A stretch of 64,000 bases of DNA from Rothia kristinae NBRC 15354 (GCF_001570865.1 NZ_BCSM01000008.1:49519-113518), one strand, 5' to 3'. Positions 15,124 to 24,019 are shown, counted from the first letter of the stretch. Numbers and translations: made by a program. Notes: generated by a model from the sequence alone, not told the origin.

Positions 15124-16680
15124 TCAGCTGCGGGGGTGGTGGCGGCGGGGCACCGCGAAGCTGTCCGCATCCGCCCGCTCCCAGCGGCGCATCCAGAACT
15201 CGGGGGCCGTGCCCTCCACCAGGGAGCCGGGCTCCAGCCAGTCGTAGAGCTCCTCGTAGGACTGCGTGTGGGTGGAGTCGATCCGGTGCATCACGTGCTC
15301 CGGGCCCAGATCCCTGAAATCGGAGAGCCCCATCGAGGCGAGGATGCGCCGGGCCGAGCGCATCACGCCCGCGTGATAGGCCCGCACCCGCTGGGCCTTG
15401 TCCTCCACATCCACCCCGCGGGACAGCCACGGATCCTGGGTGGCCACCCCGGAGGGGCAGCGGTTGGTGTTGCACCGCTGCGCCTGGATGCACCCGGTGG
15501 CCATCATCATCCCGCGCGCGGAGTTGGTGAAGTCCGCGCCCAGCGCGATCCGGCGCACGACGTCGGCCCCGCCGACCACCTTCCCGGCCGCCCCGATCGC
15601 GACTCGGTCCCGCAGCCCGGCACCCACCAGGGCGTTGTGCACGATGATGATCCCGTCCGTCAGCGGCACCCCCACGGAGTCCTCGTACTCCACCGGTGCC
15701 GCGCCGGTGCCGCCCTCGGAGCCGTCCACGGTGATCCAGTCCGGGGTGATCCCGGTGTCCAGCATGGCCTTGCACAGGGAGAGCACCTCGATGCGCGAGC
15801 CCACACAGAATTTGATGCCCACCGGCTTGCCGTCGGCCCCGCGTCGCACCCGGTCCACGAACTCCAGCAGCTCGCGCGGCGTGGAGAACTCGGGGTGCGC
15901 GGCGGGGGAGATCACGTCCTGGCCCATCGGGACCTCGCGGGTCTCCGCGATCTTCCGCGTCACCTTCGACGCCGGCAGCACTCCGCCGATCCCGGGCTTG
16001 GCGCCCTGGCTGATCTTGATGAGCACGCCCTTGACCTGCGGCAGGGCGGCCTTGCGGGCGAAGACCTCGTCGTCGAAGCGTCCCTCCTCGGTGCGGCACC
16101 CGAAGTACCCGGAGCCGAACTCCCAGATGATGTCCGCCCCGTGCTCCAGGTGGTACTCGCTGAGCCCGCCCTCCCCGGTCTCCTGGGAGAACCCGCCCAG
16201 GGCGGCGCCCTTGTTCATGGCCAGCACGGCGTTGGCGGACAGGGCGCCGAAGCTCATCGAGGAGATGTTGAACAGGGAGATCTCGTACGGTCGGGTGCAG
16301 TCCGGTCCGCCCAGGCGCTGGCGCGGCTCCTCCTCCATCACGGGCACGGGGGACATGGTGTGGCGCAGGTAGTCCTGTCCCGGCTGGAGGACCTTCCGCT
16401 CCGTGCCGAAGGCCTGCTCCCCGCCCAGGCCCTTGGCGTACTGGTAGATCATCGAGCGGGTGTCGCGGTCGAAGGGTCGACCGTCGTAGCTGCTCTCGAT
16501 GAAGTACTGCTGGATCTCCGGGCGGATCCGCTCCATCGCGAAGCGGGCATGGCCCAGGAGGGGGAAGGTGCGCAGGATCGAGTGGCGCGGCTGCAGGGCG
16601 TCCCGCACGGCCAGGCCTGCGAGTCCGGCCGCGCCGGCGGCGGCTGCGGAGCGGACGATGCGACGGGAGAGCGAGGCCAT
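15124..16680 (-). CDS. FMN-binding glutamate synthase-like protein, membrane-anchored N-terminus
   Basis: 518 residues from the ATG at 16680 (AGGAGGAGCCCC upstream). The body is the central FMN/3Fe-4S domain of glutamate synthase: ISSMSFGALSANAVLAMNKGA, GEGGLSEYH, IKISQGAKPGIGGVLPASKVT, ITVDGSEGGTGAAP, and the cluster region CIQAQRCNTNRCPSGVATQ with three cysteines. The glutaminase domain is missing, so it is not a complete GOGAT; such stand-alone proteins are annotated as glutamate synthase-related and their reaction is unproven. Residues 1-30 (RRIVRSAAAAGAAGLAGLAV) form an Arg-led hydrophobic segment, possibly a membrane anchor. It converges on the acyl-CoA dehydrogenase gene. Confidence 0.82.
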   Translation of the reverse strand: MASLSRRIVRSAAAAGAAGLAGLAVRDALQPRHSILRTFPLLGHARFAMERIRPEIQQYFIESSYDGRPFDRDTRSMIYQYAKGLGGEQAFGTERKVLQPGQDYLRHTMSPVPVMEEEPRQRLGGPDCTRPYEISLFNISSMSFGALSANAVLAMNKGAALGGFSQETGEGGLSEYHLEHGADIIWEFGSGYFGCRTEEGRFDDEVFARKAALPQVKGVLIKISQGAKPGIGGVLPASKVTRKIAETREVPMGQDVISPAAHPEFSTPRELLEFVDRVRRGADGKPVGIKFCVGSRIEVLSLCKAMLDTGITPDWITVDGSEGGTGAAPVEYEDSVGVPLTDGIIIVHNALVGAGLRDRVAIGAAGKVVGGADVVRRIALGADFTNSARGMMMATGCIQAQRCNTNRCPSGVATQDPWLSRGVDVEDKAQRVRAYHAGVMRSARRILASMGLSDFRDLGPEHVMHRIDSTHTQSYEELYDWLEPGSLVEGTAPEFWMRRWERADADSFAVPRRHHPRS

Positions 16681-16762
16681 GGGGCTCCTCCTGAAGTGGT
16701 GGATAGCGGCAGTATGTGTGCTGCGCTTCAGCCTATGCCCGCGGGCCCGGCCGAGCCGTCGG

Positions 16763-16768
16763 TAGGAT
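16763..16768 (+). promoter_or_regulatory. -10 box upstream of the pabB leader ORF
   Basis: TAGGAT, preceded by CCGTCGG and followed by a 40-base leader ending in AGGAAGCGAGGA before the ATG at 16811. Confidence 0.4.
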
Positions 16769-16810
16769 CGCAGGGACTCCCGACCCGCCCCCCCCAGGAA
16801 GCGAGGAACC

Positions 16811-16906
16811 ATGGCACCGCGCCCCTTCCCGCCGGAGGTCTTCGCAGTCCTCCGCGGGGAACCGACCCCGCAGGGTCGCGCCATCGCGGCGGGTTGCGGG
16901 CGGTGA
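16811..16906 (+). CDS. possible 31-residue leader peptide overlapping pabB start
   Basis: A small frame with its own ribosome site (AGGAAGCGAGGA) and ATG, ending in TGA that overlaps the GTG start of pabB (GTGA). Translation of it would hand ribosomes to pabB, whose own GTG lacks a good Shine-Dalgarno. The product begins MAPRPFPPEVFAVLRG and has no Trp run, so classical attenuation is not suggested. An alternative is that a single-base change has separated an original N-terminal piece of PabB from the rest. Confidence 0.35.
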   Translation: MAPRPFPPEVFAVLRGEPTPQGRAIAAGCGR

Positions 16907-18309
16907 GCGACGCCGTCCGGGCGCATGAGCTGCCCACGGGCCTGAGCGCGCAGGAGCTGGCGCCCATCATCCTCCTGGACCGTGGGCCCTCATCCGCCGG
17001 TTCCCCGGCCGACGTCGAGCGGGTGGCCTGGTGGCTGGACACCTCCGCCACGGGATCGGGGTGGAGCGCCCTGGGTGCTGCGGCATCCGAGGATCTGCGC
17101 ACCGGAGCGGGCTTCGCCGTACCCGCCCCGCAGGAGCCTCCCGCTCCCGTTCCGGGGCTGCCGGAGGACGCTCCGGCCCTGCACGGCGGAGCGGTCGGCT
17201 TCCTCGGGTACGAGGCCGCGGCGGATCTGGAGGACTTCCGCGCAGACTCCCGGCCCCCGCGCGCGGCGCCCACCCCGGACTCCTGGTGGGTGCGGGTGCG
17301 CCGCCACGTCCTGGTCGACCACCGCACGGGGCGCGCTTGGGCCGTCGGAGACCCCGCCTGGGTCCGGAGGATCGCCGATGCGGTGCGCGACGCCGTCGAT
17401 GGAGCAGAACCGCAGGCGGCCTTACCGTCGGCCCTGGGCCGCTGGGCCGACGTCGTCCTGCCCGCCCCGGACCGCACCGGGTACGAGACCGCCGTGCGCG
17501 CCGCGCTGGCCGAGATCCGCGACGGGAACTCCTACGAGGTCTGCCTCACCGCCGAGACGAGCGCGACGCTGGCGGGACCGCTGAGCCTGCCGACGGCCCT
17601 GGGCCTCTACCTCGCCCAGCGCCGGGCCAACCCGGCCCCGCACGCGGCCTTCCTGTGGGGCGGGGATTTCGCGGTGCTGTGCTCCTCACCCGAGCGGTTC
17701 CTGCGGGTCGCGGCCGACGGGTGGTGCGAGGCGAAGCCCATCAAGGGCACCGCGGCCCGCAGCGCGGACCCGCAGGTCGACGCGGATTGCGCCCGAGCCC
17801 TGGCCGCCGACCCCAAAACCCGGGCCGAGAACCTCATGATCGCGGACCTGATGCGCAACGACCTCTCCCGGGTCTGCCACCCGGGCAGCATCCGGGTGCC
17901 GGTGCTGTTCGGGGTGGAGACCTACGCCAGCGTCCACCAGCTGGTCTCCACCGTGCGCGGGAGGCTGCGCCCCGGGCGCACCGCGGCGGACCTGCTGGCC
18001 GCGTGTCTCCCGCCCGGGTCCATGACCGGGGCGCCCAAACCGCGGACCCTGGAGATCATCGACCGGCTGGAGGGCCGGGCCCGCGGGATCTACTCCGGGA
18101 CCCTCGGGTGGATCGGCGCGGACGGGACGGCGGACCTCGCCGTCGTGATCCGCACCCTCGTGCTGACCCGCGGCGAGGACCCGGAGGCGACGACGGCCAG
18201 TATCGGCGCCGGCGGAGCGATCGTCGCGGACTCGGACCCGGCGGCCGAATACGAGGAGATGCTCGCCAAGCTGCGCGCCCCGCTGCCCCCGGGCTGGCGG
18301 ATCGGCTGA
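16903..18309 (+). CDS. pabB: aminodeoxychorismate synthase component I
   Basis: 468 residues from the GTG at 16903. The chorismate-binding domain is complete: the string PIKGTAAR carries the Lys that is diagnostic of PabB (anthranilate synthase has Ala there, PIAGTRxR), followed by ENLMIADLMRNDLSRVC, LVSTVRGRL, LPPGSMTGAPKPRTLEIIDRLE, RGIYSGTLGW and IGAGGAIVADSDPAAEYEEM. The enzyme converts chorismate to 4-amino-4-deoxychorismate for folate, using ammonia from PabA; neither pabA nor pabC is nearby. The N-terminal 150 residues are less conserved, as usual. Its start overlaps a 31-codon leader frame. Confidence 0.9.
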   Translation: MSDAVRAHELPTGLSAQELAPIILLDRGPSSAGSPADVERVAWWLDTSATGSGWSALGAAASEDLRTGAGFAVPAPQEPPAPVPGLPEDAPALHGGAVGFLGYEAAADLEDFRADSRPPRAAPTPDSWWVRVRRHVLVDHRTGRAWAVGDPAWVRRIADAVRDAVDGAEPQAALPSALGRWADVVLPAPDRTGYETAVRAALAEIRDGNSYEVCLTAETSATLAGPLSLPTALGLYLAQRRANPAPHAAFLWGGDFAVLCSSPERFLRVAADGWCEAKPIKGTAARSADPQVDADCARALAADPKTRAENLMIADLMRNDLSRVCHPGSIRVPVLFGVETYASVHQLVSTVRGRLRPGRTAADLLAACLPPGSMTGAPKPRTLEIIDRLEGRARGIYSGTLGWIGADGTADLAVVIRTLVLTRGEDPEATTASIGAGGAIVADSDPAAEYEEMLAKLRAPLPPGWRIG

Positions 18310-18394
18310 CGCGGATCCCAGCTACCCGCCCCGAAGCGTCCGTCGCGGCTCGGCGCGGCGTCGTCACGAGTGGGTCACACGGCGGGGGGACGGC

Positions 18395-18400
18395 TAGGGT
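18395..18400 (+). promoter_or_regulatory. -10 box of the DASS transporter gene
   Basis: TAGGGT, 49 bases before the ATG, inside a spacer of 139 bases after pabB. No convincing -35 match was found. Confidence 0.4.
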
Positions 18401-18448
18401 CGGTGGCACCGATCACTCAGCGTCGAGAGGAAGGTCAGGTCCGCCGCC

Positions 18449-20116
18449 ATGGAGCATCCGCACGTCACCGGGGATCACCTGCGCAGCTACGAACCGAACC
18501 CCACCCAGGCCATCGGCCAGGTGCAGCTCTCCCGGGGTCAGCGCAGCCCCGCCGTGGAGCGCGGCGAGCGGACCAAGCGCCTGCTCGGCCTGATCGGCGG
18601 GCCCGTGCTCGCCGTGCTGGTCTGGTTCCTGCTGCCCGCCGATCAGATGCCGGACTCCGCGCGGCTGACCGGCGCCGTCGCCGTGCTGATGGGCGTGTGG
18701 TGGATGACCGAGGCCCTGCCGATCCCCGCCACCGCCCTGATCCCGCTCATCGTGTTCCCCATCTTCGAGGACGGGGTGAAGTTCGACGACGTCGGCGCCT
18801 CCTACGGCAACAACGTGATCTTCCTGTTCATGGGCGGATTCCTCCTCGCCCTGGCCATGCAGCGGTGGAACCTGCACCGGCGCATCGCGCTGCTGACCCT
18901 CAAGGTCATGGGCACCAAGCCCTCCGCGATGGTCGCCGGGTTCATGATCGCCACCGGATTCCTGTCCATGTGGGTCTCCAACACCGCCACCGCCGTGATG
19001 ATGCTGCCCATCGGCGTCTCCGTGCTGACCCTGGTGCTGAACATCGGCAAGGAGCAGACGGCCTCGGCCTCGACGGCCGACGCCGAGGGGCAGGCGGACT
19101 CGGGGCAGGCCGCGGAGGAGCCCGGCTTCGGCGGGGAGCCGGGCGAACCCCAGGACGAGGCGCAGCGGGAGATCATCAAGTCCAACTTCGGCACCGCCCT
19201 GATGCTGGGCATCGCCTACGCCGCCTCCATCGGCTCCCTGGCCACCCTGATCGGCACCCCGCCCAACACGCTGCTGCGCGGCTACATGGCCGACACCCAC
19301 GGCATCGAGATCGGCTTCGGGCACTGGATGCTGGTCGGGGTCCCGCTGGCCGTCGTCGGGCTGGTGATCTGCTGGTTCATGCTCACCCAGGTGCTGTTCC
19401 GTCCGGAGATCAAGGAGATCCCCGGGGGTCGGGAGCTGATCCGCCACGAGATGCAGAAGCTGGGGCGCATGAGCCGCGGCGAGATGCGGGTCCTGGTGAT
19501 CTTCGTGCTCGCGGCCGCCGCGTGGATCGGGGTGCCGCTGATCTGGGGCAAGGAGGCGCCGATCTCCGACGCCGGCATCGCCATCGCGGTGGGGGTGCTG
19601 CTGTTCCTGATGCCCGCCGGGGCGAAGAAGGGCGTGCGCCTGTTGGACTGGGACACCGCGGTCAAGCTGCCGTGGGGCGTGTTGCTGCTGTTCGGCGGCG
19701 GTCTGGCCCTGTCTGGGCAGTTCACCTCCTCCGGGCTGACCGAGTGGATCGGGCAGAAGGCGGCCGGGCTGGAGGGGATCCCCGTGGTGCTGATCGTGGC
19801 GCTGGTGGCCTGCCTGGTCCTGTTCCTCACCGAGCTGACCTCCAACACCGCGACGGCGGCCACCTTCCTGCCCGTCGCCGGCGGGGTGGCGATGGGCATG
19901 GGCCTGGAGCCGATGCTGCTGGCGATCCCCGTGGCCCTGGCCGCGACCTGCGCCTTCATGCTGCCGGTGGCCACCCCGCCGAACGCCATCGCCTACGGCT
20001 CCGGTTACGTGACTATCGGGCAGATGGTCAAGGGCGGATTCTGGCTGAACCTGATCTTCCTGGTGCTGGTCACCGCGACCACCATGACCCTGGCGGTCTG
20101 GGTCTTCTCCCTCTGA
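18449..20116 (+). CDS. DASS-family (SLC13-type) anion/dicarboxylate transporter
   Basis: 555-residue membrane protein with about 12 hydrophobic segments. The two signature hairpins of the divalent anion:sodium symporter family are present: WVSNTATAVMMLPIG (near residue 170) and LTSNTATAATFLPVAGGVA (near residue 465), where the SNT motifs bind substrate and sodium. GTPPNTLLRGY and ATPPNAIAYGSGYVT are also typical. Likely substrates are succinate, malate or fumarate taken up with Na+. A loop of about 40 charged residues (QTASASTADAEGQAD..QDEAQRE) follows the fifth segment. The long hydrophilic N-terminus is real or a start-site artefact, because the ribosome site before 18449 is poor. It converges on a secreted lipoprotein gene. 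Confidence 0.88.
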   Translation: MEHPHVTGDHLRSYEPNPTQAIGQVQLSRGQRSPAVERGERTKRLLGLIGGPVLAVLVWFLLPADQMPDSARLTGAVAVLMGVWWMTEALPIPATALIPLIVFPIFEDGVKFDDVGASYGNNVIFLFMGGFLLALAMQRWNLHRRIALLTLKVMGTKPSAMVAGFMIATGFLSMWVSNTATAVMMLPIGVSVLTLVLNIGKEQTASASTADAEGQADSGQAAEEPGFGGEPGEPQDEAQREIIKSNFGTALMLGIAYAASIGSLATLIGTPPNTLLRGYMADTHGIEIGFGHWMLVGVPLAVVGLVICWFMLTQVLFRPEIKEIPGGRELIRHEMQKLGRMSRGEMRVLVIFVLAAAAWIGVPLIWGKEAPISDAGIAIAVGVLLFLMPAGAKKGVRLLDWDTAVKLPWGVLLLFGGGLALSGQFTSSGLTEWIGQKAAGLEGIPVVLIVALVACLVLFLTELTSNTATAATFLPVAGGVAMGMGLEPMLLAIPVALAATCAFMLPVATPPNAIAYGSGYVTIGQMVKGGFWLNLIFLVLVTATTMTLAVWVFSL

Positions 20117-20179
20117 ACCCTGGTTCCTCTGAAGCCTGGTCCCGCGGCGCCCGGGCCGCCGACCCGGCCTCGGCTACCC

Positions 20180-21190
20180 CTACCCGGCGTAGGGAAGGGA
20201 GTACAGCGGGCTGCGCAGGGACCCGGCCTCCTGGCCCGTGACGAAGAGGAAGAAGTGGTGCTGGGCCCCTGCGGCGTCGCTGTAGGTGAACGTGTACCGC
20301 CCGGAGCGCAGCTGCTTCAGCCCCTCCCCGGTCAGGGCCGGGGCGCCGTCGGCGGTGGTGGACCAGCGCAGCCCCCGGATGGTGCCGGAGATCCACCGGC
20401 CGGTGGCCGCGTCCACGTACCCGGCCCGCGGCACGCTCAGCCCGGAGGTGTCCATCTGGCCGGTCGCGGCACCGCCCTCGACCTGCCCCATCGGCAGCTC
20501 GGAGAAGCCCTGCTGGACCGTCGGGACCCCGGTGATGTTCCGGGCGTTGCCGGTGGGACCGGGCAGGTCGCTGCCCATCTGGTACTGCACCGCGCCGAGG
20601 AGGATCTCCGGCTCGGCGGGGACCCCGCCCTGCGCGTCCAGCGGACCCTGGACCTGCACCATGTAGTTCATCTTGTCCGCGAGCAGGGTGGAGAAGGCGT
20701 CCTGCTCCAGGGAGAACACCCCGCCGCGGACCTGCACCTCGGCGGTCGCGCCCTCGCGCCCATCCCCGGCGGAGACCTGGTAGGTCCCGTCCGGGGCGGT
20801 GCCGCCGTCGGCGGTGCGCAGGGTCTGCTCCGGGCTGCCCAGCCCGTTGGGGGACATGGAGCCGCGGCTGCCGGCGGCGCCGAGCTGGTCCGCGGTCACC
20901 GGCAGGGGTGCGGTGCCGTCGAAGGACAGGGCCGCATCCGCCGGGGCGCTGCTCGTCGCGGTGGCCCCGGTGGGCTCGCCGCTCGGCGCGGGGGAGGTCG
21001 TCCCCGACGCCGTCCCTCCGGTCGCGGCGCTGGCGGCGGCGGTGGTGGGAGCCGGGGAGGAATCGGCGTCGGTCCCGCTCGAGCCGCACCCGCTCAGGGT
21101 CAGGGCGGCGACGCCGAGCGCGGTCATCGCGACGGCGCGTCGGCGGCCGGTGGGCAGTCGGTGTGTGGTGGGCTGGTGCCGCTGGGTCAT
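20180..21190 (-). CDS. secreted lipoprotein of unknown function (paralogue of the 24.3 kb protein)
   Basis: 336 residues from the ATG at 21190; the ATG nine bases further upstream touches the GAGGAG ribosome site, whereas 21190 stands nine bases from it. RRRAVAMTALGVAALTLSGC is a lipoprotein signal peptide with lipobox LSGC, then a Thr/Ser/Ala-rich linker of about 60 residues. The mature domain contains GTYQVSAGDG, QMGSDLPGP, RGLRWSTTADG and ends RSGRYTFTYSDAAGAQHHFFLFV..LYSLPY. The same terminal pattern closes the protein at 24.3-25.3 kb, so the two are homologues. I do not recognise a named family; the beta-strand-rich pattern suggests an extracellular binding or structural role. Confidence 0.75.
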   Translation of the reverse strand: MTQRHQPTTHRLPTGRRRAVAMTALGVAALTLSGCGSSGTDADSSPAPTTAAASAATGGTASGTTSPAPSGEPTGATATSSAPADAALSFDGTAPLPVTADQLGAAGSRGSMSPNGLGSPEQTLRTADGGTAPDGTYQVSAGDGREGATAEVQVRGGVFSLEQDAFSTLLADKMNYMVQVQGPLDAQGGVPAEPEILLGAVQYQMGSDLPGPTGNARNITGVPTVQQGFSELPMGQVEGGAATGQMDTSGLSVPRAGYVDAATGRWISGTIRGLRWSTTADGAPALTGEGLKQLRSGRYTFTYSDAAGAQHHFFLFVTGQEAGSLRSPLYSLPYAG

Positions 21191-21385
21191 CGTGGTCATC
21201 TCCTCATCCGATGTCCGCTCGGCCGCCCGGCCCGGCGCCGGGGGCCCCGCCTCACCGGGAGGCGGTATGACTCCGAGCATAGTGAGCAAGGCCACAGCAG
21301 ACCATGGGGGTGGTCCGGGGTCGACGTCGGTGCGTGCGGTCCGCCGGTCGGCGCGCGGCGAAGGAGTGGGGCGGGTCGGGGCGGA

Positions 21386-21391
21386 TAGGAT
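21386..21391 (+). promoter_or_regulatory. -10 box of the ClC gene (leaderless)
   Basis: TAGGAT followed by seven bases and then GTG (21399). The overlapping ATG at 21390 sits inside the -10 box, which argues for the GTG as the real start. Confidence 0.5.
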
Positions 21392-21398
21392 GACGCTC

Positions 21399-22664
21399 GT
21401 GTCCGCCGCCCCCGTGTTCCGCCCCCGCCTCCTGCTCGCCATGGTGCTGATCGGCGTCGCCTCCGGCCTCGGTGGGGCGGGGATGTCCTGGACCCTGCAC
21501 GCGGTGCAGCACCTGTGCTTCGGCACCGCCGCGAGCCCCTACACGGACCCGTACTCCGAGGTGGACGGCCCTCGGCGCGTCTTGGCTCTGCTGATCGTCG
21601 GGGCCGTGGTCTCCCTGCTGTGGTGGCTGCTGCGCCGCCCGCAGCCGCCGGTGCAGTCCGTGAAGGGCATGGTCGCCGGGGACACCCCGGTGCGGCGTCG
21701 ACCCCCGATGCTGCGCGGGATCGTCAACTCCTTCGCGCAGGTGATCGCCGTGGGCGGCGGGGCCTCGATCGGCCGGGAGGTGGCTCCCCGGGAGATCGGC
21801 GCGCTGTTCGCCGGGCGGATCGGGGACGCCCTCGGGCTGGACCCGGCGCAGCGGCGGACCATGGTGGCCTGCGGGGCGGCGGCGGGCCTGGCCGCGGTGT
21901 ACCACGTGCCCCTGGCCGGGGCGGGCTTCGCCCTGGAGATCCTGCTGGCCTCCTTCGCCCTGGACTGCGCGGTGCTGGCCCTGGGCACCTGCGCCCTGGC
22001 GACGATCGTCGCCCGACTGACCGTCTCCCCGCTGCCCTTCTACCGGGTCGAGGCCCTGGAGGGGAGCTGGCCGGTGCTGCTGGCGGCCGTGGCGGTGGGG
22101 CTGGTGCTGGCCCTGCCCGCGCTGGGCTTCCGCCGCGTCGTCGCGCGCGTGCAGTCCCGCCGCCTGACCGGCTGGCGCCAGCTGCTCGGTCTGCCGCTGG
22201 CCTTTCTGCTCACCGGGGCGGTCTCCCTGGCCCTGCCGCAGGCCCTGGGCAACGGCCTGGCCGCGGCCCAGTGGGCCTACGACGGCGGCGCCCCCGGTAC
22301 GGCAGCCGTGCTGCTGGGGGTCAAGGCCTTGCTGATCCTGGCCACCCTGGGAGCGGGGGCGGTGGGCGGCACCCTGACCCCCGGGTTCTCTCTGGGCGCG
22401 GTGGCCGGTGCGCTGCTGGGGGATCTGGCGGCGCTGGCCCTGCCCGGAACGGATCCGACCCCGTGGGCGCTGCTGGGGGCCGCCGCCTTCCTCGCGGTGT
22501 CCATGAACGCCCCGCTGACCGCGATCCTGCTGACCATCGGCTTCACCGATCAGCCGGCCTCCGCGTTCCTGCCCATCGTCCTGGCCGTGGCGGTCGCCTA
22601 CGCCTGCGCCCGCCTGGTGACGACCCGGGCCGAGACCGGGACGGAGACGGGCCCCCGCCCGTAG
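21399..22664 (+). CDS. ClC-family chloride channel/transporter
   Basis: 421 residues from the GTG at 21399 (an ATG three codons upstream is alternative). About ten hydrophobic helices. The anion-selectivity motif reads GGGASIGREVAPREIGA: the gating Glu of the canonical GREGP is kept in GRE, but the following GP is replaced by VAP. GAGAVGGTLTPGFSLGAVAGALLG stands for the second selectivity loop (GxFxP in EriC). Such proteins exchange Cl- for H+ or conduct Cl-; the altered loop leaves selectivity open. No CBS domains follow. The stop codon TAG forms part of the -10 box of pyrE. Confidence 0.82.
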   Translation: MSAAPVFRPRLLLAMVLIGVASGLGGAGMSWTLHAVQHLCFGTAASPYTDPYSEVDGPRRVLALLIVGAVVSLLWWLLRRPQPPVQSVKGMVAGDTPVRRRPPMLRGIVNSFAQVIAVGGGASIGREVAPREIGALFAGRIGDALGLDPAQRRTMVACGAAAGLAAVYHVPLAGAGFALEILLASFALDCAVLALGTCALATIVARLTVSPLPFYRVEALEGSWPVLLAAVAVGLVLALPALGFRRVVARVQSRRLTGWRQLLGLPLAFLLTGAVSLALPQALGNGLAAAQWAYDGGAPGTAAVLLGVKALLILATLGAGAVGGTLTPGFSLGAVAGALLGDLAALALPGTDPTPWALLGAAAFLAVSMNAPLTAILLTIGFTDQPASAFLPIVLAVAVAYACARLVTTRAETGTETGPRP

Positions 22665-22667
22665 AAT
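22662..22667 (+). promoter_or_regulatory. -10 box of pyrE (leaderless)
   Basis: TAGAAT, overlapping the ClC stop codon, followed after seven bases by the ATG at 22675. This picks 22675 rather than the ATG at 22666, which overlaps the -10 box. Confidence 0.5.
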
Positions 22668-22674
22668 GGGCGCC

Positions 22675-23262
22675 ATGACTTCCTCCCTGTCCCAGACCCC
22701 GTCCATCGACGCGGCCCGTGAGCGGCTGCGCGACCTCATCGTGGAGCTCGCTGTGGTGCGCGGCAAGGTCACCCTGGCCTCCGGGCTGGAGGCCGACTAC
22801 TACGTGGACCTGCGCCGCATCACCCTGCACCACGAGGCCTCCCGCCTGGTGGGCCAGGTCATGCTGGACCTGCTGGACCGCCACGGCATCGAGTTCGCCG
22901 CGGCCGGCGGGCTGACGATGGGCGCGGACCCGGTGGGCACCGCGATCATGCGCGCGGCCGGGGATCAGGACCGCCCGGTGGACGCCTTCGTGGTGCGCAA
23001 GGCGCAGAAGTCCTACGGGATGGGGCGCCAGGTGGAGGGCCCCTCGGTGGAGGGCCGCGACGTCGTGGTCGTGGAGGACACCTCCACCACCGGCGGCTCC
23101 GCGCTGACCGCGGTGGAGGCGCTGCGCGCGGCCGGAGCCAACGTGGTGGCCGTGGCCGTGATCGTGGATCGCGCCACGGGAGCGAAGGAGCGGATCGAAG
23201 AGGCCGCGGGCGTGCCCTGCCTGTACGCCTACTCCAAGTCCGAGCTCGGCCTGGACGACTGA
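22675..23262 (+). CDS. pyrE: orotate phosphoribosyltransferase
   Basis: 195 residues. PyrE joins orotate to PRPP in pyrimidine synthesis. The PRPP-binding motif is VVVVEDTSTTGGSALTAVEAL; upstream are KVTLASGLEADYYVDLRRIT and AAGGLTMGADPVGTAI, the orotate/PRPP loop regions, and the catalytic loop VVRKAQKSYGMGRQVEG with the mobile Lys residues. No other pyr gene is adjacent. The TrmH-type methyltransferase gene starts four bases after the stop, so the two are co-transcribed. Confidence 0.95.
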   Translation: MTSSLSQTPSIDAARERLRDLIVELAVVRGKVTLASGLEADYYVDLRRITLHHEASRLVGQVMLDLLDRHGIEFAAAGGLTMGADPVGTAIMRAAGDQDRPVDAFVVRKAQKSYGMGRQVEGPSVEGRDVVVVEDTSTTGGSALTAVEALRAAGANVVAVAVIVDRATGAKERIEEAAGVPCLYAYSKSELGLDD

Positions 23263-23266
23263 CCCG

Positions 23267-24019
23267 GTGACCGACCGGGATCCGAGCGCGCCCGACGACG
23301 CCGCATCGGCCGACGCCGCTTCCCCCGAGACCGCTGCCTCCGACTCCGGTCCCGCGGCCCCGGAGGACTCCGCGACCATCCCGCCCGGGCACGTCGTCGG
23401 CGTGGGTCCGTGGGAGGGGCCGTGGCCGCAGGGCCCGCAGTGGGACCCGCAGCTGCTGACCGAGGGGGACCGGCGCAACGTCGCGGATCAGTACCGGTAC
23501 TGGCGCACCGAGGCGATCGTCGCGGAGCTGGACACCCGCCGGCACGGCTTCCACGTGGCGATCGAGAACTGGCAGCACGACCTGAACATCGGCTCCGTGG
23601 TGCGCACCGCCAACGCCTTCCTGGCCCGTGAGGTGCACATCGTGGGGCGACGCCGGTGGAACCGGCGCGGGGCCATGGTCACCGACCGGTACCAGCACGT
23701 GCGCCACCACGCCACGGTGGAGGAGTTCCGGGCCTGGGCCGAGGAGGCCGGGCTACCGGTGATCGGCATCGACAACTTCCCGGACTCCGTACCCCTGGAG
23801 ACCTTCGATCTGCCGCGCGAGTGCGTCCTGGTCTTCGGGCAGGAGGGTCCGGGCCTGTCGGAGCCGATGAAGCAAGCCGCGCAGGCCACGCTGTCCATCG
23901 CGCAGTTCGGCTCCACCCGCTCCATCAACGCCTCGGCCGCGGCGGCCGTGGCCATGCACGCTTGGATCCGCAGGCACGCCTTCGGCCAGCATCCGGAAGG
24001 TCCGGCCCCTTCCGCCTGA
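23267..24019 (+). CDS. TrmH/SpoU-family RNA 2'-O-methyltransferase
   Basis: 250 residues from a GTG four bases after pyrE. SPOUT-fold motifs: HDLNIGSVVRTANAFLAREVHIVG (motif 1), LVFGQEGPGLS (motif 2) and TRSINASAAAAVAMHAW (motif 3, the knotted AdoMet site). The first 60 residues are acidic/Ala-rich and not part of the fold. The family methylates ribose in tRNA or rRNA; the target position cannot be told from this sequence. Co-transcription with pyrE is likely. Confidence 0.88.
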   Translation: MTDRDPSAPDDAASADAASPETAASDSGPAAPEDSATIPPGHVVGVGPWEGPWPQGPQWDPQLLTEGDRRNVADQYRYWRTEAIVAELDTRRHGFHVAIENWQHDLNIGSVVRTANAFLAREVHIVGRRRWNRRGAMVTDRYQHVRHHATVEEFRAWAEEAGLPVIGIDNFPDSVPLETFDLPRECVLVFGQEGPGLSEPMKQAAQATLSIAQFGSTRSINASAAAAVAMHAWIRRHAFGQHPEGPAPSA

